From contig CAJNDS010002475.1 in NCBI GenBank assembly GCA_905221605.1, forward strand, positions 159,001 to 223,000: a DNA stretch of 64,000 bases, in the 5' to 3' direction. Source of the DNA: Symbiodinium natans (Eukaryota > Sar > Dinophyceae > Suessiales > Symbiodiniaceae). Below the pieces are notes generated by a model. That model had not been told where the DNA came from. It searched no databases and saw only the letters and a program-made list of their open reading frames with translations. The translations under genes were made by a program, and so were the position numbers. How positions within the stretch are numbered: position 1 is the first letter of the stretch; each line of letters begins with the position of its first letter. Positions 19,981-30,450 of this stretch are shown piece by piece.

Positions 19981-20440
19981 TGGTAATGGGGAGAAGCGGT
20001 CTATCGGGAACACGCGAGGTCCATGCGGCAGGGACAGGGATGGGCGTTTTTTTTTTTGGTAAAAGGGCTGAGAAGGATGGAGGGCAGACTGAGGGGCAGC
20101 ATAGGTCGGCGTACGCAAGTCAGTTGAGTTGTCGCAAGCCTCCAATCGCGTTAGAGTTTAGCGTGGAGCGTAACAAGCATCTTACCGTCGTTCGCATCAA
20201 GCACTACACCTGCCCGCTTGTCGTTTCACATTGAGCCTGTGTGCCCCTCCTGCAAGAAACACAAACAGAACAACATTGGTGCCCCAACTTCAAACTCTTC
20301 AAACCCCACGAAGCTCGTCATCCCAATCCATCAGCTTCCCGGGCCAAGCCCCTTGAAGAATTTGTGGCTTTTTGCTTGCGGTCCAGGGCTGAGGGTTCTC
20401 GGGGTTGGGGGCTCCAAACCGAAAATCCTCAGCCCTCCCC
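19981..20440. other. No confident gene
   Basis: Open frames exist but no splice-supported exon is seen. Confidence 0.3.
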
Positions 20441-20442
20441 CC

Positions 20443-20678
20443 CAACCCCCAACCCCCAACCCCAAACCCCAAACCCCAAACCCCAAACCCCAAACCCCAA
20501 ACCCCAAACCCCAAACCCCAAACCCCAAACCCCAAACCCCACACCCCAGACCCCAGACCCCAGACCCCAAACCCCAAACCCCTAACCCCTAACCCCTAAC
20601 CCCTAAACCCTAACCCTAAACCCTAAACCCTAAACCCTAAACCCTAAACCCTAAACCCTAAACCCTAAACCCTAAAGC
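20443..20678. repeat. CCCCAAA array passing into CCCTAAA
   Basis: About nineteen CCCCAAA units (two CCCCAGA variants), then CCCCTAA, then about thirteen CCCTAAA units. Shows stepwise homogenised variants side by side. Confidence 0.95.
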
Positions 20679-20679
20679 G

Positions 20680-20774
20680 GCAACCGGGGCCTGCGGGCCT
20701 AGGCCGCACCTCTTCTTCGACTCGCAGAAGCACGTAGACAAGGCGGCTCCCCCACCACATCAACTCTTCATGAG
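20680..20774 (+). CDS. Predicted exon after a telomere array
   Basis: Reads CGPRPHLFFDSQKHVDKAAP before an ATGAG|GTGTTC donor-like site. The acceptor is not clear because the telomere array runs up to the frame. Function unknown. Confidence 0.33.
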
Positions 20775-20811
20775 GTGTTCTTCCCCAGGTCTTGCAAGAC
20801 CCCTGAATTAA

Positions 20812-20995
20812 GGTACATACCCTAATTCCTAATAAGGATCCTTAGACCCCTTAATTAAGGTATATACCCTAATTCCTAATAAGGATCCTTAGTATAAATT
20901 AGGGTATATTCCTTAATCAAGGCATATACCCTAATTCCTAATAAGGATCCTTGGTATAGATTAGGGTCTATTCCTGAATTAAGGGGTTTAGGAAG
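20812..20995. repeat. Family E AT-rich repeat, three tandem units
   Basis: Three copies of ACCCTAATTCCTAATAAGGA about 60 bp apart, with TTAATTAAGG-type ends. A diverged relative lies at about 29136-29330. Confidence 0.75.
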
Positions 20996-21033
20996 GCCTG
21001 GGTCCGATTCCGTGCCTGCTTAGCACATGGCAG

Positions 21034-21109
21034 GTACGGGCCAAGCTCGCAGACAACCCCGACTTCAACGTCATGTACAACCCCTCCGTTTCCATGCAGC
21101 TAGGCCGAG
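21034..21109 (+). CDS. Predicted exon
   Basis: CACATGGCAG acceptor, then VRAKLADNPDFNVMYNPSVS and CGAG|GTTATT. The frame also stays open past that site to 21312, so the 3' end is uncertain. No domain named. Confidence 0.42.
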
Positions 21110-21533
21110 GTTATTGGTGGCTCCAGGGAGCATGCAGGGCTAAAGGATACATAGGCACCATGGTCACGCTCATGTGGAGAACAGGTAGACAATCATGTAA
21201 CTGCGAGACCGAAACGCTGAGGAACGACCATTCCGTCAGCACGGCCTGGGCCTTTGTTGAACAAGAAAGGCTGCAAGGTTTGCAGGTACCGCTAAATTTC
21301 TGCAGCACATGAGCGCTTCCAGCTTTCAGTCGTGCATGGAGCTTGAAGCTTTGTGATTGTGATCCAGGTGATCTAGAAACATTTTCTACCCGGAGCCTAT
21401 CTGTCACAAGCAGCCATACTGATACTTTCGGACGGAGGGGTATCGGGCAGGGCGTCCGTTCCCAAAGCCCCTACAGCACCTCAAGCATAAGCCCACTCCA
21501 AGACTGGGAAGTGAACCCTTAGATCTCTACGCG

Positions 21534-21599
21534 CCTAAACCCTAAACCCTAAACCCTAAACCCTAAACCCTAAACCCTAAACCCTAAACCCTAAACCCT
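21534..21599. repeat. Telomere-type array (CCCTAAA)n
   Basis: Nine perfect units. Confidence 0.95.
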
Positions 21600-21696
21600 C
21601 TGAGATCGCCAAAAGCGTTGCCGGCAGCAGTACGTTCGTTGATCTCTTGAAGCGGCAGTACGGGCAAGCACAGCACTCAGCAGGGACTTGTAGAGG

Positions 21697-21808
21697 GGTT
21701 TAGGGTTTAGGGTTTCAGGGTTTCAGGGTTTCAGGGTTTCAGGGTTTCAGGGTTTCAGGGTTTCAGGGTTTCAGGGTTTCAGGGTTTCAAGGTTTCAAGG
21801 TTTCAAGG
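21697..21808. repeat. 8-bp TTTCAGGG array
   Basis: About twelve units of an 8-bp telomere variant after two TTTAGGG units. Confidence 0.95.
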
Positions 21809-22318
21809 GTTTAGGGCTTGTTTTTGCTTAGGTCTGTAGGTAGATTTTTTGTTCGGGGTTCTGTCCTTGGATTTGGGATGTCTCGGGTGTGTCGCACAAG
21901 CAAAACATTACTTACAACGGGAGAAAGGTCGGTGCGACTGAGCTTGAAGATCCCAAGGTTTCAGACAGGGCTGAGCACAGAAGCCCTAAACCCTGAACCC
22001 TAAACCCTTAAACCGGGCTTTCTGTCTTCTCGCACAGTCCGAGCATCCTATAAGATCCATAGTCGGAAAGCCGAAGAGCATGCTCTTGCACATACCAAGT
22101 AGGCGGGGAGGGCTTTAGAGACGACCCGGCCCACGGCAGCTCAAGGGGCCTATTCAAAATCGCATTAATACGAAGAGCCATAAAGTTATGAAAGTCGATT
22201 CGCCTATAACTACACCCCCCAAACTGCTTTGAAACACCGTGCCGCGATCCCTTCATCGCAGATGGGCGCTTCAAAGATCCTTAAGGCGAGCTCGCGGTGC
22301 ACGTGTCCCGAGGAGGCC

Positions 22319-22421
22319 TCCAAAGTCCCCAAAGTCCCCAAAGTCCCCAAAGTCCCCAAAGTCCCCAAAGTCCCCAAAGTCCCCAAAGTCCCCAAAGTCC
22401 CCAAAGTCCCCAAAGTCCCCA
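22319..22421. repeat. 9-bp CCCCAAAGT array
   Basis: About eleven units. Being 9 bp, it keeps frames open and encodes KVP or equivalents. I regard it as a repeat rather than evidence for a protein. Confidence 0.93.
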
Positions 22422-22539
22422 ACCCTGAGCCCACCAAAGTCCCGGGCCCAAATTCTGAGAAACAAGAAGCAAACAAAACAAAATTGCAAGGGGATGGAAG
22501 GCAAGTCTTTTCTCAAGAGAATGATTCTCAAGAATGTTC

Positions 22540-22651
22540 CCGAGGTTTGACCTGCGACGGGGCTGGTCATGACTGCTCAAGGGCGAGTTGCAGGAAGCTG
22601 GCAGATGCGGCGTTGAACTCGTGTGAAGTCTTTTACGAGGACCCAGAGTAG
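22540..22651 (+). CDS. Predicted exon ending at a family J element
   Basis: Frame reads TCDGAGHDCSRASCRKLADA then ALNSCEVFYEDPE. Its TAG coincides with the left end of a family J element (GAGTAGGCCCTC), so the true end may be a splice donor GTAGGC. Cysteine-rich, function unknown. Confidence 0.35.
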
Positions 22652-22755
22652 GCCCTCATTCCCTTCTTCAGGGTTTGGGTTCCAGTAAGTATAAGTCCCT
22701 TTAAACCAAAAAGGGTACCCTTTTATTCCTAGGTTACTCTTGGGCCTGGTTTAGG
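22649..22755. mobile_element. Family J repeat element
   Basis: TAGGCCCTCATTCC ... AAACCAAAAAGGGTACCCTT ... GGTTACTCTTGGGCC. Related copies at about 40496 and 48381. Confidence 0.6.
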
Positions 22756-22945
22756 TTGCAGAGTATTGGAGAGGTCAAGATTTCGGAGCCTTCAACCCTT
22801 CAGCGATGAACCCTCCTTGAACGCCTACTAGCCTGAAGGCTTAAACCTCAGTTACCCCCTTTCCCCCTGGTTAAGCTTGAAGACGCGTATTCTGCCAGAC
22901 ACTTCGAAGAACTCCGAAGGAGTTGTCAATTGAGCCAATCTCACT

Positions 22946-23440
22946 TTGAGCCTTTGCCACCACCAAGTGGACGGTGATGGGCATATGCCGAGGGCAACGA
23001 AGCTACAAAGAGTTCATTCCAGAGACGCCCAAGTCTCACCCAAAAGGCACTCACATGACCAGGTACGGGATTCCGGAAGCCCTACTGCGCGGCTCCTACA
23101 TGCATGGTATTCACCAGCTCTAAATGTCTGCTCTGACTATTGGGACCATTGCCAAGATGGGAGCATCCGCATGCTGAGGATCACGGGTTTTAAGGTTCCG
23201 GGGTCTACAGTCTAGAAGAGCACGGCTCTTGAAAGGATGCAGCAAGGCCTCCTTGGATATGGAAGAGCTCTCCTTGCATCTCGTTGCCTAGGAGTGTGCA
23301 AATCGTGAACCGATCGACCGATCGCTTATGCCACGGGCACCCAACTCTCAATGAGATTGAGCTGCCCTCTTGGCCCTGCAAGATAGCCAGAAGCTTTATG
23401 CAAAAACAACTTCTGGCCTGTCTGTCACAAGGTTTCAAGG
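22946..23440. other. No confident gene
   Basis: Open frames but no splice-supported exon recognised. Confidence 0.3.
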
Positions 23441-23566
23441 GCTGAGGGGTTTAAGGACTCAGAAAGATGCACTTGCCAGGAACCATATGGGGTTCACTTG
23501 CAAATATTGTCCCTTCCCTTGAAGGAGCTACCTGTGGCGATTGCTCTGAGATGCTCATGCCCCCTC

Positions 23567-23691
23567 CCTCTCTCTCTCTTTCTCTCTTTCTCTCTTTCTC
23601 TCTTTCTCTCTTTCTCTCTTTCTCTCTTTCTCTCTTTCTCTCTTTCTCTCTTTCTCTCTTTCTCTCTTTCTCTCTTTCTCTCCCACCCTCT
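23567..23691. repeat. TCTCTCTT microsatellite
   Basis: About fifteen 8-bp units. Confidence 0.95.
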
Positions 23692-23840
23692 GATATGTAT
23701 AGTGTGGTTTTTCGAACGGAGTGCTCGTCGCTTCCCCCGCCCTCAGTGCGTTGAGCGGTGGAAAACCCCAAACCGCTAGAGCTTCAAATCTCTCAACGAC
23801 CTGACAGCCTAACCCCTACACCCTAAACCCGAAACCCTAA

Positions 23841-24780
23841 ATGCTACAGCTGGAAATCGCACCCTACACCCTGAACCCTACATCCTCCCTCTGGCAACAC
23901 GGTCTTCAAACCTCCAAGCCCCCAAACCTTGGAAGGTGGAAGCCGAGCTCGCCAAGTGGGAGTGCAGCAAGTGCGCTTTTGGCGACTCCCGAAGAGGTTC
24001 AGGTAGTGACGCTAGCAGCAACCGTGGCTCATAAGGAGCCTCTCAACATCTCGCAAACCCGACGCCCACCCACCTCGAAGTGTTCTTTGACGCAGAACCA
24101 ATCATCAAGAACACTTGCTGCTCCTGATACTTCTGGATGTCTGTTAATTTGAGGTCGTTTCCATCTGTGATTTTGCAAGTAGCATGATTTGCACAACCAA
24201 TCAATGACCTTTGCCATGTCATGGATGTCTCTTCTTAGAAGTCTTGTTTGTGGGCATCCTATGTGCCAAGAGCTTGCAATGCATTGATCATATGATCGTC
24301 CATCTTGCATACCTCCTCGTCCACTACCAAAACACGACACCCCGAACTCCAACCCGGCGCCGGGCCAAGGGAAATTCGGGTTGCCCTTGAAGAAGCGAAT
24401 GGGGAACTCACGTGTGCCAAATTTGTCGTTCTCCCCAAGTTCTGGTCGCAGGACCTGACCAGCCCTAAGACCCCTGAACGGTTGCCCAAACCGGAAAGCC
24501 AAACTTCAGTCCTTGAACCCTCTTGAGCAGGTACACCCACATAACGCGAGCGGTGCAGATCATGGATGCCAAGGCAATATGCACAGGTAAAGGGGGTTTA
24601 CGGCTCACAAGGGCATACGGCATGAGGAGCTACAATCAAGGAGCTACGCAGGATTTGCACGTCTTCTCTGCAGAGCTCAAAAAAAACAGAATGCTCTGTT
24701 TGAGGTGATCAACCTTGAGACGATCTTCAGTCGTCCGGCACAGGAGCTGCACCTAAAACGGTGAACCCTAATCCGAGGGG
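23841..24780. other. No confident gene
   Basis: Long overlapping open frames on both strands (+ 23841-24152, - 24029-24502). None is supported by splice signals or recognisable motifs. Confidence 0.3.
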
Positions 24781-24906
24781 AGCACAAGGTTTACTAAAAC
24801 AAACCCTTTGGGGGGGCTTTTGGGTGGGCTCTTTTGGGGGGAGCCCTAAACCGTAAACCCTAAACTCTAAACCCTTTTGCGGGGCTTTTGGGGTGGCTTT
24901 TGGGGG

Positions 24907-25010
24907 TTGCGGATGAGGACTGCCCTGTGCCGGTGGCCGTGGTCTTTGTGTATTTCCACCTGGACACCTCGACCGGGGCTCTCACCTACCAGTTTGAGGA
25001 GGAGCAAGAG
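24907..25010 (+). CDS. Predicted exon running into a TTTAGGG array
   Basis: Frame DEDCPVPVAVVFVYFHLDTS then TGALTYQFEEEQE, with regular codon bias. It ends at CAAGA|GTTTAGGG, where the telomere array itself would supply the GT donor. Acceptor not clear. Confidence 0.42.
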
Positions 25011-25088
25011 TTTAGGGTCTAGGGTTTAGGGTTTAGGGCTTAGGGCTTAGGGCTTAGGGTCTAGGGTCTAGGGTCTAGGGTTTAGGGT
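25009..25088. repeat. Telomere-type array with CTAGGGT variants
   Basis: About eleven units, mixing TTTAGGG, CTTAGGG and TCTAGGG. Confidence 0.9.
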
Positions 25089-25205
25089 GCAAAGGTGCTG
25101 AGCTCCAAACTGCAGGCTATCCAAACTCTTTCAGTCCCCGGCTTCTGGGCATTTCGACATCCGGTCCAAAGTGCGTTCAGGACATGTTCAAAAGTCTTGC
25201 TTTGT

Positions 25206-25241
25206 GTGTGTGTGTGTGCGTGTGTCTATATGTTGTTTTTT

Positions 25242-25275
<34 letters not shown>
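25206..25275. repeat. TG and CT microsatellites
   Basis: (TG)n then (CT)n tracts. Confidence 0.85.
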
Positions 25276-25276
<1 letters not shown>

Positions 25277-26051
25277 GCTATGGCTTCCCTCTCCAATGGA
25301 CCATCCTCGAAATCGGTTGACGGTGAGTACTGGGTCGTCAGTATGAGGGGGTGGGGGCGAGAAAGGTGTGCTGATCTTAGGGCCTGGACGACACACAGCC
25401 GGCCTCTCGGCTCAGAAGTGCTTCGCTTGAACCCACTTGAAAGCCCACCAACAGTCGGCGACCTTCAGCTTTAGAGTGCAGGATTCCGATGTCCCGAAAT
25501 CCGTAGATTCCCTAGTGGGCGCTGAATCTATACAAGACATCCAACGATGGTTGCCGAGCATCTCGAATGTGCAGAGTGACTCTCAGAAGCCCGAGACCGC
25601 CCCATTCAAGAGTGCAAGCTAAGTGCAAATCCGGCCTCAGCTTCAGATGACGGTTTTTAAACCCTAGAAGCGCGCCCGGAACCATTAGACACCCCGCCAG
25701 CCTGAAGACTGGACCAGTGGCAGAACTCAGTCTGACATGCTCGGCCAACTACAGCCTTGCGCCATGGGGTCCTGTGGCGCGCTATGGGCGCGCTGAAGCT
25801 GGTTGCTGGGACTGGCTCAGGATCCATTTTGGCCCCTTTTTTCTTGGTGCCTGGAGAGCTGCAAACCCTGAACCCCTTCCAATGAATGATGGAGCCCCAA
25901 GTCTGAAACCTTAGACCCAAACACACACAGAGGTTCCTTTTCTGGCCCTCCACGCACATGTGGCAGCTCGCGACGGTCGCTGGGCTTCCGATGCTTGGGG
26001 TTAGGACGGTTAGGAGATGCCTAGGCAAGTCCGGCTTGAGGGTGTTACTTT

Positions 26052-26152
26052 GGGATGCTCCCCTTATACTAACAGTCTTTAATGAGGGATGACAGTACCC
26101 CCCCCCCCCTTGTATTCCCAATTAAGGACTGTTAAGTATAAGGGGGAACTGC
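26052..26152. mobile_element. Family C inverted-repeat element, copy 2
   Basis: GGGATGCTCCCCTTATACTA ... TAAGTATAAGGGGGAA, with a C homopolymer in the middle. Confidence 0.75.
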
Positions 26153-26748
26153 ATTGTTAGCGCCTGGTTGCGGGTCCCAAGCCGGCCTATCCATATCAGG
26201 GTGCGGCCTAAATGCACTTCCCTCAACCAACACCACTTCAAGACGGTTCGGCCCGGATGAATCGGGGCTCGGGCGGGGGGGAGGGGGGGGGGGCCTGAGG
26301 TGGTGTGCCGTGGCCGTGGGAGCGGGTCGTTGGGTTTCAGTGGTTTGTGACCAGAAGCGTCACGTCACTGCCACGAGAAGTTCCGTACGCTATTGACATA
26401 CATACTTGCACGTAGGGAAATATTGATGACTCTCACAGAATCTATTCTTCGGTCGATGGAGGCAATCTTCACCACCCCCTTGTTGACATTGCCTGATGTC
26501 GTATGGTGGAGCTGTGCAAGATGTTTGTCACTTGGTTTGAGTAGGGGCACTTATGCACTCTTTAAGATCCATAGTTGCAAAAAGACCAGGGTGGCTGGTC
26601 GGCCGCCGCCCAGCCTAAACTCCGAAGAAGCATGAACTCAAGCCACAGATGACAAGAAGAGGACTCAAAGCACCAAGAGCCACTGGACAAACCGTGAAAA
26701 AGTTGCCAGGGCATGGCCCGCTGCAGAACCCCGAAGCTCGCCCTTGGT

Positions 26749-26833
26749 CTACTGTTTGCTTAAGAACCCCTCAATAATTAACAAATTCTCTTCCCTACAA
26801 GGGTAATAAGGGGGGTTCTTAAGCAAACAGTCG
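26749..26833. mobile_element. Family B element, copy 4, with TGGT duplication
   Basis: 85 bp, CTACTGTTTGCTTAAG ... CTTAAGCAAACAGTCG, flanked by TGGT at 26745-26748 and 26834-26837. It sits inside the left copy of a direct duplication that bounds the next array. Confidence 0.8.
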
Positions 26834-26868
26834 TGGTGGTTCAGGCGGCCGAACCCCGAACCCTGAAC

Positions 26869-27003
26869 CCTGAAGCCTAAACCCTAAACCCTAAACCCTA
26901 AACCCTAAACCCTAAACCCTAAACCCTAAACCCTAAACCCTAAACCCTAAACCCTAAACCCTAAACCCTAAACCCTAAACCCTAAACCCTAAACCCTAAA
27001 CCC
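26869..27003. repeat. Telomere-type array (CCCTAAA)n flanked by a direct duplication
   Basis: About eighteen units. Sequence ending TTGGTGGTTCAGGCGG occurs on both sides (the left copy is split by the family B element; the right copy is at about 27004-27019). Confidence 0.95.
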
Positions 27004-27015
27004 TTGGTGGTTCAG

Positions 27016-29071
27016 GCGGGGAGCCCGACGAGGACCCATGGTTCCGCTGCACCGCCGAAGCCTGGCCTCCAGGCTCCATTTCAAGGTAAGGCAGGGCTTC
27101 ACCCTAAACCCTCAACCCTCAACCCTAAACCCTAAACCCTAAACCCTAAACCCTAAACCCTAAACCCTAAACCCTAAACCCTAAACCCTAAACCCTAAAC
27201 CCTAAACCCTACATGGCTTCAATTCAAAGGCTTCGGTTGGTTTATAGCTTCTGGGTCCTCGGTTGAGGACTTTTGGGCTGTGCGGGGCTTTGCGCATGGC
27301 GGCTCGGGGCTTTATGCCTTTTGTGCGTCGGGGCGATAAGGGCTTAAGGGGGCTTTCGGCTTGGTCATGGTTCAGGATCTAGGGTTGTTTTGGCTAGTAG
27401 GGCTAGGGCTCGAACGCAAGCCCAGCTAAAAAAGTTCCTTGAGAGCGATATACATTACTCCAAACCCTATACCCTGAGAAGGACAAATTCTCAGGTTTGA
27501 TCGGCCATCTCGGGGCGTGCATGTGCCACTTTGGGTGCGGGGCCGCCGCCGAGCAGCAGTTGGCAGTAAGCAAGCAATAGGACTTCAAGGATTCAAAGGC
27601 GGGCTTTCCAGGGCTTTGCTTGGCACCGAAACACAGTAGTTCGAAGTCTGGAGTGTGTTGCTGCTTCGGACTTATCCAGGGGGTCCTCGAACTCCTGGGT
27701 ACTTTTTTTGTCGGCTTTTGAACGAAGGGTTTGGAGTTTAGTGGTTAGGACCCTTAGACTCCTTGTCGTTGCACTGATGAAGGGGAGTGGTTCCGTGACC
27801 TCCTAGGACGGGCAAAGCGCTTCTTATCTGGCGGCCCCAATGTATGCATGCTGCTGGCAGAGGGTGTCACGGGAGAGGAGAGATGTGAGGCGTGTCGCTG
27901 GCACCAAGGCTGTGAATAGAAACAAATTGCTTGGCTTTGTGTCTATGAAGACTATGAGCGCCGTGACCACAAACGCAGAACTTCTTTGGGGGCTTAGGAT
28001 TTGTGGGGCTTAGTGGCTCGAAAACAGGCTGCAAGACCATTCCAGGTTTGATATCTCTGATCCCGGTGCATTATCCAAGCCGGGCTTCGGCCAAGTGGCA
28101 GCCAACATTTCGGCGGACGAATGTGCCTTACCATGCTCTGGACACCTTGAGCCCTTGAAGGTTGTAGGTTTGGTGATTTTGGGGTCGGTTACTTGTGGAA
28201 CAAGTGGGCTCTGGGGTCGTCTCCTGGTAGGCTTACTTATGTTTTGGTTTTGGGCTTCAGATGGGGCAGGTCCCAAGCAGTATGGACCCTTCCCCGCTCC
28301 AAACCCCCTAAAATCCTAAAATTTCCCAAAGTACAGGCGCTGATGGGACCTGGTCGGATGAAGCCTCGGCGTGGTTGCGCCGCGATGAGCTGGTCCACAG
28401 GCCTCAGTGTTCAAGGTTCGTGCACATTTTGAGGGGGTTAACTTCAGATGTCGGCCGGGCTAATTTAAGGGTCCACCAGGCAGAAGTACGTCGGCGCCTG
28501 CCTGGTCGCGGAGTCGGACGACGACTGGACTCTGCAGGCGACGTACGTCGCGTGGGCAGCGCTCGCGGCCTCTTGCTGCTACGTCCTCTCCCCGACCTTC
28601 CGCCGCTGCCGCCTGCGTTCTGCCGACGACAGCGAGGAGGAGCCACCCCGACGTCGGGAGCCGCCATGGATGCCGCCAAAGCAGAGGCTCCCAAGCTCAA
28701 AGCTCTTGAACCTTAACCTCAGGGCACGTAACAGTAAGAAGCCTCAGAACTCCAACAGCCAAACCCCACAAGAGTGTTTTCCTTTTTTGTGGGTATTCCT
28801 CAATTTCGGGGTTTACGAAAATAGGGGTACCCATTTTGGGGTCCTTATTCTAAGGAATCCTACTATCTGGGGTCTATATTGGAGGGGACCACTCCTTGTG
28901 TGAGCATGCCTCAAACCACTGGTATTCGTGCAGAGCTATTTACCTTTTTTGTTGCACACACTACGGCGCAAGATGTCTGACGTTTCTGGACATGGTGTGC
29001 ATTCGCAAGGGTCCAGTTACCATAGTCTTCTGAGCCCAGGCGCACCCTCCGAACGTGCGAAAGCAAAGTAG
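27016..29071 (+). CDS. Predicted six-exon gene, possible membrane protein
   Basis: Exons 27016-27085 (frame ambiguous, ends AAG|GTAAGG), 27495-27565 (LIGHLGACMCHFGCGAAAEQ...), 27758-27908 (CTDEGEWFRDLLGRAKRFLS... GEERCEACRWHQ), 28337-28415 (ADGTWSDEASAWLRRDELVH...), 28480-28810 (QKYVGACLVAESDDDWTLQA then TYVAWAALAASCCYVLSP, a likely membrane segment, then an acidic and Arg/Pro-rich tail) and 28934-29071 (SYLPFLLHTLRRKMSDVSGH..., TAG). Exons 2-6 agree in phase. The third intron is GC-AG, the fourth is 64 bp, the fifth is a family D element, and the first holds a telomere array. Cysteines before one membrane segment suggest a surface or secretory-pathway protein (inference). Family not recognised. 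Confidence 0.5.
27112..27211. repeat. Telomere-type array (CCCTAAA)n in an intron
   Basis: About fourteen units between predicted exons. GGCTTCA occurs on both sides (27095-27101 and 27215-27221). Confidence 0.95.
28806..28900. mobile_element. Family D element, copy 1
   Basis: CGGGGTTTACGAAAATAGGG, then TTGGGGTCCTTATTCTAAGG and CCTACTATCTGGGGTCTATA. The right inverted repeat is degraded. The predicted intron 28811-28933 starts at its GTTTACG. Confidence 0.7.
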
Positions 29072-29135
29072 TTCACGCGCGTCCCAGGGCAAGGTAAGTG
29101 CGGTGTGGTGTGACCTAGCCACCCAAACAGCCCAG

Positions 29136-29330
29136 TACCCTTGGTTAAGGAATGTGCCTTAATTTATATTCAGGATCCTTAATCTGATCTAAGGGATATT
29201 CCTTAAATAGGCATCGATGTGGGATATTTCCAATTTCCCTTATTGCTGAATATGGAACCCTAACTTAACTATAAATTATTTTGGACCCTGTTGAAATCGA
29301 CACCTAGTTAAATAAGGGAAATTGGGCGCT
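29136..29330. repeat. Family E-like AT-rich repeat
   Basis: TTAAGGAATGTGCCTTAATT, CAGGATCCTTAAT and TTAAATAAGGGAAATT resemble the units at 20812. Confidence 0.5.
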
Positions 29331-29340
29331 TTGGGTACGA

Positions 29341-29426
29341 GGTCTAGGGTTTAGGGTTTAGGGTTTAGGGTTTAGGGTTTAGGGTTTAGGGTTTAGGGTT
29401 TAGGGTTTAGGGTTTAGGGTTTAGTG
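29341..29426. repeat. Telomere-type array (TTTAGGG)n
   Basis: About twelve units. Confidence 0.95.
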
Positions 29427-29535
29427 TGTGTGGGAAGCCAAGCACTGGTCCTCACAAGGCGGCCATTTGCTGAGGAGCCAGACAGCCCGAGTGGGAGTTC
29501 CCCAAGCCCCCCGGAAGAGCGCAAATGGAATGTTT

Positions 29536-29590
29536 TAGGGTGTAGGGTTTAGGGTTTAGGGTTTAGGGTTTAGGGTTTAGGGTTTAGGGT
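29536..29590. repeat. Telomere-type array (TTTAGGG)n
   Basis: About eight units. TTAGGGTGT occurs at both edges. Confidence 0.93.
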
Positions 29591-29611
29591 GTTTTTGGAT
29601 TGGGCGCGGAG

Positions 29612-29701
29612 TTCGGGGCTATCGAATTTTCAAAAACAAGCGTGCAGCTGGGTTTGCAGTTCTACTCTGTGCCGTTTTCGCATCGCAAGGCCCTTCAAGG
29701 G
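29612..29701 (+). CDS. Predicted exon
   Basis: Reads FGAIEFSKTSVQLGLQFYSV then PFSHRKALQ. A second frame is also open over the same bases, so support is weak. Immediately follows a telomere array. Confidence 0.3.
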
Positions 29702-29901
29702 GGCTCCCTCCGCTCGATCTAAGCGCACCGATGCTGGGCGTGATGTTCGGAAGCAAGTGTTGCAAGTCCTGTGAGGGCATTTAGGATCTCAAAGACTGGC
29801 GTGACCTGTGTAGAACCCTAATCTCTTGCAGTTGAGAAAGGCTGCGGCTTAGGGATTTGGATGCTAACAAGGGTGTTTCTTTGCTGCCTCTTTCAATTCA
29901 G

Positions 29902-29982
29902 GATGCCGTATGGGCCCACAGCAGCCAGCATCATCCTGTCCATCGACAAGGATTGGGATCGGGAGTTCTGCTTGGGGGGGGG
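29902..29982 (+). CDS. Predicted exon
   Basis: CAATTCAG acceptor, then MPYGPTAASIILSIDKDWDR and EFCL before a G run and GTTTAG. Followed by a family D-like element. Product unknown. Confidence 0.42.
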
Positions 29983-29984
29983 GT

Positions 29985-30080
29985 TTAGAATCGGGAGGTT
30001 TACGAGAAAAAGGGACCCCCAATATAGATACCCAAACATAGAATAAGCACCTCAACAAGGCACCCCTACGTTCGGAAATT
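29985..30080. mobile_element. Family D-like element, reversed
   Basis: GAGGTTTACGAGAAAAAGGG, CCAATATAGATACCC and AAGGCACCCC match the reverse complement of family D. Confidence 0.55.
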
Positions 30081-30211
30081 TCAACTGGGTCAGAGCAGAG
30101 TTTGAGAGGACGAATGCTCTCAGATTTCCGATCGCCGATTCGGAGAGCATTAAATGCTGATGGTAGAACTAGAAGCCTCAAGCAAGTTGCTTCAGAGATC
30201 AAGAGCAACCC

Positions 30212-30268
30212 TAAACCGTAAACCCTCAACCCTCAACCCTAAACCCTAAACCCTAAACCATAAACCCA
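30212..30268. repeat. Telomere-type repeat
   Basis: CCCTAAA with CCCTCAA variants, just before the exon at 30278. Confidence 0.85.
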
Positions 30269-30277
30269 ACAACCGAG

Positions 30278-30388
30278 GACCTGGCAGATAAGATCAACGC
30301 GCCTGAGGACGAGCGGAAGCGCATCATGAGAAAGTATTTAATGCGTTGGCATCCAGATGCTCAGCTGAGAGCAGCATTCAATCTATAG
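30278..30388 (+). CDS. Predicted exon with J-domain-like motif
   Basis: After AACCGAG the frame reads DLADKINAPEDERKRIMRKY and LMRWHPDAQLRAAFNL, then TAG. The RWHPD motif after a basic helix resembles DnaJ-type domains (HPD) that I recall at dinoflagellate protein C-termini. The stop lies just before a partial family B element, so the reading frame may originally have continued. Exact partner and role unknown. Confidence 0.5.
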   Translation, partial: DLADKINAPEDERKRIMRKYLMRWHPDAQLRAAFNL

Positions 30389-30396
30389 TATTTCAC

Positions 30397-30450
30397 TACT
30401 TGCTTAAGACCCACGTACAATGAAAAATGTTCTTCCTTATAAGGGAGAAG
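30397..30450. mobile_element. Family B element, partial left half
   Basis: TACTTGCTTAAGACCC ... TTCTTCCTTATAAGGG. The right half is missing. Confidence 0.6.

Noticed and set aside
22210-22580. KVP or GTL/FGD repeat proteins
   Set aside because: Translation of the 9-bp CCCCAAAGT array in six frames.
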